From positions 651,501 through 715,500 of the forward strand of contig CAJHZI010000448.1 of the NCBI GenBank assembly GCA_905160935.1: a DNA stretch of 64,000 nt, written 5' to 3'. Under the pieces are notes generated by a model. The model ran no database searches and was not told the origin of the DNA. It saw only the letters and a list, made by a program, of their open reading frames with translations. A program made the translations under genes and the position numbers. Every line of letters begins with the position of its first letter. Positions within the stretch are counted from its first letter, which is position 1. The DNA comes from Enchytraeus crypticus. Lineage: Eukaryota; Annelida; Clitellata; Enchytraeida; Enchytraeidae. This document shows positions 57,176-64,000 of the stretch, one piece after another.

Positions 57176-58095
57176 CACCAAGAATGAAGAGAGATAAACT
57201 TAAACGTTGTGAGCAACAGTTTTCAAAATAATGGACCCAAGTCCGTCATATTGTAAGAATAGCTTAGAGAGTCTCAGTTACATCATAATAAAATACTATC
57301 AAGTCTTAACTACAACACCTACGATTTTTTATGTCTTAAATTCATCTGTGTCGCATTTGCTCAAACGACAAGAACGTTTGATTAGTAGGCAGATTCTTAC
57401 TACAGTATGCAGTATATAACGAGCAGCAAGGCCCTTATAGCTGAAACCATGCATGAGCCAAAGAATAAATTAAAATTTTTAAGCTTGATACTTTTACTCA
57501 GACAAGCAAGCACTCTAGATTTCAGAAGAGAATGCTGTCCCACAAACGGTGTCAAGTTGTCAATTGGAATGCGGAAAACTTTCTTCGCTTCATGCTGTCT
57601 GTCCTGACGCAAATGCTATGTAATCTTAGTATAAAGATAACATGCGGCGGTTCTGAAATCAAAAATCTTTATAGCTTCCTGTTTATTGTCCGTCGACTGA
57701 ATTAAAGCGACGCGAAGCAGAAATTCTGTAAGGTTCTTCGGTGCGTTACATTGTCTTATTTTGTCTGGAAACATTTATATGCTTCAGCTTTATTGAAGAG
57801 GTTTACACTCGGTGAAATGTCAAGCAGAAATTTAGACATCCGAGAGTTTGCATGCTTAATGTATGTTTGAATTCAAGTATGATTGGCTAAGACAAACAGC
57901 AGAAGCACAGAGGCAGAGAGAGAGTAGAGACAAAGAGAAGTAGAGAGGCAGAGAAGTAGGGAGGCAGAGAGGTAGAAAGAGTAGGAAGCTGTTTCTAATA
58001 GTGCAGCTGATACCTAACTTAAGCTATTAATATCAAATTAATTCGAAAACAGAAAATTATTTTGGTGGAGATTATGCTTGCGGTCGTACTATTGT
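57176..58095. other. No gene assigned
   Basis: 57390-57612 is open on both strands for ~66-70 codons, with mixed composition but no known motif and no splice context. A GA-rich run lies at 57905-57985. Confidence 0.35.
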
Positions 58096-58228
58096 AAAGC
58101 TAAATCCGAGTTGAACGTTAGTTTCCTGCTCGAATAGCATGTCAGTGACGGGGAGAGCTCTGGATTTGCACCCTGCACCTACTGATCTACTGTCGAAGAA
58201 CTTACCAACAAGCCACCGGCTCAGCCCA
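58096..58228 (-). repeat. SINE-A2 (divergent subfamily)
   Basis: Same plan as SINE-A, but the head is gggctgagccggtggc and the tail gtcagtgacgggga/aacgttagtttcc complement differ consistently from A. Confidence 0.8.
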
Positions 58229-58753
58229 TATGACTGCATGCACACGACTCATCAAGCACATGAAACTGCATGTAGACAATTCCAAAAATCACCTGTAGAT
58301 TTCGACTGATCGATTTTAAAGCATCCAGAGCTTCGTTCTCAATCTTCAGATATATGAAAGGCAGTGAAAAATTAGGAGCGGAGTTTGGCGCTTTGATAGA
58401 GCTTGCGTTCAGAATCGACAGATTTAGGTTGAAATTTCAGGCCACTCGGCAATAGAATGATCCCGAAAGGAGGAAGGTTGTCTTAATTCGACTCTAGCTG
58501 CAATATGCGCGATAAAAGACAACGATCATACGTAATCATGAATAGATAAGAAAATAAGAAAAAATACAAAATAAATGGCTATGTACATGAGAGACGCAAT
58601 TCTACAGTTTCCTTGCATATGCTGCCATTTATTTTTTAGTTCTTCCTCTAATTTCTTTCATGATTCTACATAATATTTGCCTATATTACAACTGAACATT
58701 TAGTGTAGTGCATTGCAGTCAGCGCGGAATAGTTGGCATGGTGTTGAAAGATT
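58229..58753. other. No feature seen
   Basis: Unassigned spacer between two A2 copies. Confidence 0.4.
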
Positions 58754-58882
58754 AAAGCCAAAGCCAATTGCGACATCGGGTTTCTGTATGATAGCGTGTC
58801 GGTGACGGGGAGGGAACTGGATTTGAACCCCGCACATACTGATCAGCTTTCGAGCATGACGCCAACAGGCCACCGGCTCAGA
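58754..58882 (-). repeat. SINE-A2 copy
   Basis: ggtgacggggaggg, ggatttgaaccccgcac, ccaccggctcag. Confidence 0.78.
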
Positions 58883-59106
58883 TCAATAGATCTACGAATA
58901 AGTCTACAACTCATGACCATAATTGATTTCGAAGAGAAGAAACCGACGCTAAATCCCTTTCTGACAGTATCCTTCGTGATACGGAAACACACGTTAACTG
59001 GCCTATAACTTAGTTTTTATAACCCCTACGAAGCGGGAATTTTATTCATCAAGAAAAATACTCGGTGCAGATAGTATTAAAAATTATATTTAATAAGTAA
59101 CGTTCC

Positions 59107-59400
59107 TCTCCGAGTGCACTGCATACTGGCAGGCCCATGGCACATAACGCCTCCGCTCTTCTCTGTCTTCCGCTTTCCTCTTCATGTCCACATATGAGTG
59201 GGTCTTTAAATCATCCAACATACCTAATCTCGGCCTGCATCTGCCTCTATTTCATTCCATTCTGCCTTCTATGATCTCTTTTACTAGACTTTTCCTCCTT
59301 AGAATGTGTCCTATCCATCCCTTCTTCCTATTTCTTAATACATTTATCAACTGTCTATGTGTATCGAATCTCTCCAATACTACATTAAGTTACTCTATAA
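59107..59400 (-). mobile_element. LINE 3' end (15.9-kb family)
   Basis: Minus strand: tgagagattcgatacac (in part), KKGWIGHILRRKSL, IIEGRMEWNRGRCRPRLGML, then ccatgggcctgccag...gcagtgcactcgg. 5'-truncated. Confidence 0.85.
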
Positions 59401-60146
59401 GTAACTTAATAAAGTAATAGATAGCTAACAAATTAAATTCAGTTTAACTAATGAAATTGTAATTTAACGCTAATTAAAATCTCAGTACATGGCATTTATT
59501 TAAATAAGTATTGTAATAATAATAATAATAATAACAGCAATATAGTATCACCAAAATGCAGACAAAGTGGCAACCGTATACTATAATGATAAATATAAGC
59601 CATATTAATTAGCACATAGGCCTACATGCAATTATTAAGTAGAACACAAATAGTATTTTAGTAATACATAGAATAAATAGATAAAGCTAAATAGAATAGC
59701 ACCTACTGAACATTCGATATTGAGAGCGCGTTATGAATGAACGTAAGAAACTAGAAAAATAATAAAGAACAATTGAAGGACTGAGCAGAATTCGATTTTC
59801 GATTTATCGTTTCTTCTTTCAAGAATTTAATCATCACAAAGACTCGATTAGCTCTCCGCGCATCTGCCGGAAGTTTCGTGTCCCATATTCTTTCGTAACA
59901 GCCGATAGAGTTTAAATTAAAGGTCATGAGTTTTTTCTAAGCTTATACACAACTAGGTGGATCTTTTGACTGTGATTGCAGCTCTTTTGCACTAGCAGTT
60001 TGCCGTGTTTGTAGCAAGTTTTGCTGATAGAAAGAGGCAGCTGGTTCCAATACTCAGCCGGATCACATCCCAGTGTACACTTTTGCTACCAAAATAAACA
60101 TTGAGGCCTTATTTCACTTTATCACCGTTTGTAAGCCGCGTTTCTC
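59401..60146. other. No gene assigned
   Basis: 59800-59895 on the minus strand is open and reads CYERIWDTKLPADARR, but I see no flanking exon signals. Confidence 0.35.
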
Positions 60147-60185
60147 TCTCTCTCTCTCCTTCTCTCTAGTTCTCTCTCTCTCTCT
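60147..60185. repeat. (CT)n microsatellite
   Basis: ctct run with two interruptions. Confidence 0.9.
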
Positions 60186-60369
60186 TCCCTCTCATTCTGC
60201 CATTTTCTCTCATTCAAGAGTTAAGCCAAGTGGTGAAGGTCTAAAGTATACATATTCCAATAATAATACTAAACCTTTTATAAATTCTGCTACAGCAGAA
60301 ATTATTACTGATATAATAGTAGTAAAGTTAATGCAGATATTACTAAAATTGTCATTCTGCAATCCTGGG

Positions 60370-60452
60370 TACAGGGTTCAAATACAATGTTCTGCATGTC
60401 ACTGACATGCTATTGTGTAGGAAACTGACGTTAAATGTGGCTTTAGCTTTAT
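60370..60452 (+). repeat. SINE-A2, 3' part
   Basis: cagggttcaaatac (B box), catgtcactgacatgctatt, aggaaactgacgttaa, ggctttagcttta. Confidence 0.75.
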
Positions 60453-61139
60453 TCTTTTTCTTATTGTGAATAAATTGCCTATCGGGTAATGAGTAAGAAA
60501 TTGCATCGAACTGGAAACACAACATTTGTGCAGTTAGAGATTAATTTTGTTTTTAAGACCCTAAAGTAACAGCGTGCAGCTTTGGAGAAATATTCTGTTA
60601 AAACATAGCAAAACATTTACAGAGATAAATCTGTAAATAGAATAATTCAGATTCATAGTTACTTTAATTAACATTTTACGCTAAATTTCATTTCCATTTA
60701 TAGTTTTCGGAGACAATTGGATCTTTTAAATACATTCTATTGTGAACCACTTACATTTCTGTGCTAGAATTTCATATCTCTTTCGTTCGATACTCCTTTT
60801 CCATCTGAATGGTACTTCTTCTGTTGGCCTTTCCAAATTTATTCTCTCATTTCTCTTTCTTGGAATTACTCAAAAAATTATTTGCCAATCTTCACCGAAA
60901 TTTTATCCTGTTTTATTAGTCTACCTCTTCTATTCATATGAATACGTTTGTAAAATTTAATTGTAATCCTGTTCTCGTGTTATTCTACATGTATAACATG
61001 AATTATTATACTAATTAATTAATTATTTAACTGTTGCGTCATACATGTGCATAATTATAAACGTGCAGTAGTATAATAATTACATAAAATGGGGATGCAA
61101 TAAAGTATAGTCACTAAATAGAATAACAATATCGAACGG
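60453..61139. other. No feature seen
   Basis: A 72-codon frame at 60742-60960 (+) is hydrophobic but AT-rich and unsupported. Confidence 0.4.
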
Positions 61140-62333
61140 GGTTTCTTAAGACTAAAGCATGCGGCTGGCGAAACCTCCCGTGTTACAGCAAGGGGAGAGA
61201 TTTTCTTATACGAAATCCCACTTCTGACACCATTTGTCGTGAACAGCCTTGCTGCCTGTTCGTCCTCGAGCGGTTGTCTACTTCTGGACTCGCTCGCCGG
61301 TCGGCGGTGCTTCGAGACGGCAGCTTTTTCGTCGAATGTTTTACTAAGGGTACCGCTACCGCTTGTCAGGAGAAACCGAGTTGCTGCGTCTCGTATGATA
61401 CTTCTTCCCCGGTATAATCCGTCTCGATAGGCCTTTCTTGTTCATTTCCGACTGAGTAGGCCAGGGTCCAACCCCCCTTGCCTACTTCGTTATTGGGTTC
61501 TCGGGAACCCGGTGCACAGCGTCGACGCTGGACCGAGTCGGGAGTAGAAGCGTACTCCACGTCTTCTACGTATTTAGGCGATGACGGTTGAATTTCTGTC
61601 ATGCTTCCTTGGTAGATTCTATTCCGTAATATACGTGGTTCTCGAGGCGAAGTGATATGGTGACCCGAACCGGGAGTGGAAGCGTACTCCACGTCTGCGT
61701 TATTTTGGGCGACGACGGTTGAGTTTCTGCCCTGCTTTTTTTCGCCTTTGCTGAAGGTAGTATAATTGGCCTTCCGTGTAGTCGATGAGAAATTCTATTA
61801 TAGTCAACTGATATTTGGTAATCCTGCTCCCGCCTACAGAGACACACTCGACCTAGGCGCTTAGCAAATACCCGCAGAGACGGACTCGACCCGGGTATCG
61901 CCGTGGACTACCAGCCTCTTACCTGGGCCTACCCAGGGGGACCCTAACACCACAATACAACAAATCGATACAACAAGACAATAACCGGGGGCTACGAGCC
62001 TAGGCTAACAAGCGAGCTTGAAAGCTTTCGGTTAGACGTAGACCAGATTTCTGTATACTAATCGTACTTGCGTTGGGATTGGGATATTACGTACTATCCT
62101 CCCTCGGTTCCTAGTACTTTCGCGTAGAAGGTTCTGGCCTCCCTGAGTTACTGCGCAGACGAACCACGCAGAACCCAATCTGATTTTGTATGTATCGACG
62201 GCCGCTTTATATACTACTCGAGCGATCGACTTCAGCCTATCACAGCACTTCTCGCTTTATCGATTTACGCGCCAGCTGCGTCACTTTGGAAATACCCTGC
62301 GTAAGTGGGCATAACTAGCTATGCCCACTTACA
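61140..62333 (-). mobile_element. LTR-retroelement fossil: one LTR, primer-binding site and short internal stretch
   Basis: On the minus strand a ~1.1-kb LTR runs from TGTAAGTGGG (62333) to TTCACGACA (61235). Two bases later comes TGGTGTCAGAAGTGGGA (61232-61216), a primer-binding site of the tRNA-Leu type common in Ty3/Gypsy elements. The sequence is much GC-richer than its surroundings. The LTR begins with an imperfect palindrome (aagtgggcat...atgcccactt). It also holds an internal duplication (tactccacgtct ... gacggttga near 61550 and 61686). The element is clearly incomplete, with no gag or pol seen. Age cannot be estimated from a single LTR. The family is inferred from the primer-binding site alone. 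Confidence 0.75.
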
Positions 62334-62847
62334 ACCTCGGCTTATATCATCTATTATAAATCTTTGGAAAAACCCTACGTCACTTATTATTTAGAAATAA
62401 TTGCTGTACAATATTTGCTTTTGATCTATAATATATATTTCTTAATATATAAATTGTGAACAAGGCTTGTTCATTACAAACAACAAATTCAGCATTAATT
62501 CATATAAAATATTATTTAAACTGGAACTAAAGTATAAGAATTTCGCGCTCACTGCGAGGTATTGGTGCAGATATTGTAATCGAAAGAAAATATTGAACTC
62601 AATGCTTCATCCAAATAATGATACGCTACAAGTCATTTAAATATATTCACGCTTAATTAATTGACTCTCTTTCCTCACAAAAATTTAGGTCTGTATCGTC
62701 CTAGAGAAGTACACCACAAGGCGTAATATGCCGCCATTCACCAAATTTATATAAATTTATTCAAACCTTCTGATTTGGTCCGCATTTAATGTAGACCTAA
62801 TTGACTACAAGCGCCTTTAATTTCGTTGTACACATTCACTTAAAAAA
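62334..62847. other. No feature seen
   Basis: AT-rich flank of the LTR fossil. Confidence 0.45.
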
Positions 62848-62972
62848 ATGAAGCCAAATTTAACGTAATTTTTCTGCTCGGTAGCATGTCAGTGACATAA
62901 AGAGCATTGGATTTGAACCCTAAACCTACTGATCCTCTGTCGAACAACTTACCAACAAACCACCGGCTCAGC
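62848..62972 (-). repeat. SINE-A2 copy
   Basis: gcatgtcagtgacataaag, ggatttgaaccctaaacc, ccaccggctcagccca; the fourth A2 copy in 5 kb. Confidence 0.78.
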
Positions 62973-63924
62973 CCATCTAATAATACATCTAATAATTCTG
63001 ATCGTCTTGCGGTTCATCAAACAACTTCTCAGAATTAACCGTTTTGTTTATATAGACCATTATAGACTAAATGTGCTACAAACAGTATTCGGGTCGAGTC
63101 CGTGTCATTTCAATCATTTAAAATCTGAAAGTTGATTCTCCAAAAAACTCGCAGACATAACCTGCAACATCCGGTAGAATCCATTTACGAATCAACCGCC
63201 CAATATCCGGATCCTAACCCGTCTCTGCTCTAGACATCTACAAGATTGGGGATTAACTAGACAGTGTCTTCTCATCGCCATTCAACTAACGCAGTTCGGG
63301 CAGCTTCTATTTTTCAATTACCGAAAGTAGTGTTTTGTGCACATTGACAATTGAGGGAAAGATAAACTGAAGATAGAAAGAGTGGAGCTTAAGACACTTA
63401 AACCCTAGTACACTATCTAAAAATATCGACACTTTAATTAGCTCGTTTCTACACAATGTACGCAGCTTGAGTTACGTATAGAAACATTACCATGCAGAAA
63501 TTGTGTGCCTTTTAAATAATGCTAGTAATGTATCGTTTGCTTCGTTGTATGCAGCTTCCTCATTAAGCATTAGGCCTGTGTTATCTGGGTGTTCTGGGCA
63601 GAGAGTTACAGAGGGTTAACTACAGCGAAACAAGCAGTTGATTACAGCTACAGCAGCTGTTAGTGCCATAAATTAATTACTTTTCGGAAGATAAATTCAA
63701 GAGTAAAATCATTAACGGTTAATTAAGAAATACATCAGGCCTATCTGCTTGTGTTCATAAGGAAGCATTTAACCAGTAGGAATATTATGGAATTTCTAAC
63801 AAAGTATCCCAGATTATTCATCCAATATAGTAATAACAAAAATAATAGTAATTATTATTATGTTCCTATTAACATTGTTTATTGTAAGTACTAAAGTTAA
63901 TATACTACCATCATCATTTCCTAT
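62973..63924. other. No gene or repeat recognised
   Basis: Unassigned AT-rich sequence. Confidence 0.45.
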
Positions 63925-64000
63925 GTTGTGCCCGGATCACTAACGGATAGTCCAGCCCTAACGAGACTAACGACTAAGCAAGAACTGAGGAAGGCAAAGG
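63925..64000 (+). repeat. Repeat C head, cut by the window end
   Basis: gttgtgcccggatcac, gatagtccagccctaac, aactgaggaaggcaaagg. Confidence 0.75.

Noticed and set aside
61239-61847. Host genes of 60-110 codons in the GC-rich block
   Set aside because: The block is an LTR bounded by TG...CA with an adjacent primer-binding site; the frames overlap on both strands.

Overview
The window looks like repeat-rich, AT-rich nuclear DNA of an invertebrate animal. It has no operons and no long single-exon host genes. It holds many tRNA-derived SINEs, several lineages of 5'-truncated LINEs, a Tc1/mariner remnant, one LTR fossil and abundant (TA)n, (CT)n, (TAA)n and (GAT)n microsatellites. I cannot name the species; a mollusc, annelid, chelicerate or other arthropod would all fit.

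The clearest host gene is on the minus strand in two coding exons. Exon 1 (23429-22991) has a 3' splice site just before its start codon, a signal peptide, an acidic cysteine-free pro-region and a Lys-Arg site. Exon 2 (12616-12240) lacks an ATG but is fully open for 124 codons, is GC-richer than its surroundings and is preceded by an acceptor. The phases match (1 nt + 2 nt). Joined, they give a 271-residue secreted precursor in which Lys-Arg is followed by a 22-residue peptide and then Gly-Arg-Arg, the layout of an amidated neuropeptide. The intron would be about 10.4 kb and is full of repeats. A second host gene is seen only as its last exon (44483-44244, minus) with two poly(A) signals. I recognise neither family.

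Layout: 0.3-9 kb has tandem repeats, LINE remnants and a split inverted duplication. 10.8-11.9 kb is a 1.1-kb ATG/ATA array. 12.2-23.4 kb is the candidate neuropeptide gene with its intron full of repeats. 26.2-28.3 kb has two related LINE 3' ends around (TAA)n, then a further LINE carrying a SINE. 29.5-36.3 kb is dense in LINEs and nested SINEs. 38.5-38.8 kb is an array of CACGTG motifs. 39.6-40.3 kb is a mariner-like element with about 200-bp inverted repeats. 42-52 kb holds several copies of a ~375-bp SINE-like repeat, one split by a LINE. 56-63 kb carries a divergent SINE subfamily and an LTR fossil.

Repeat families used below: SINE-A (tRNA-derived, ~140 bp), SINE-A2 (its divergent form), SINE-B (tRNA-derived), repeat C (~375 bp; 3' end resembles that of LINE-1-type 'endonuclease-RT' copies), repeat E (head like C, tail like the RTE LINE with GAT tail) and D (a short 3' end with ATTG tail). 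Nesting shows SINE-A is younger than B, C and one LINE.
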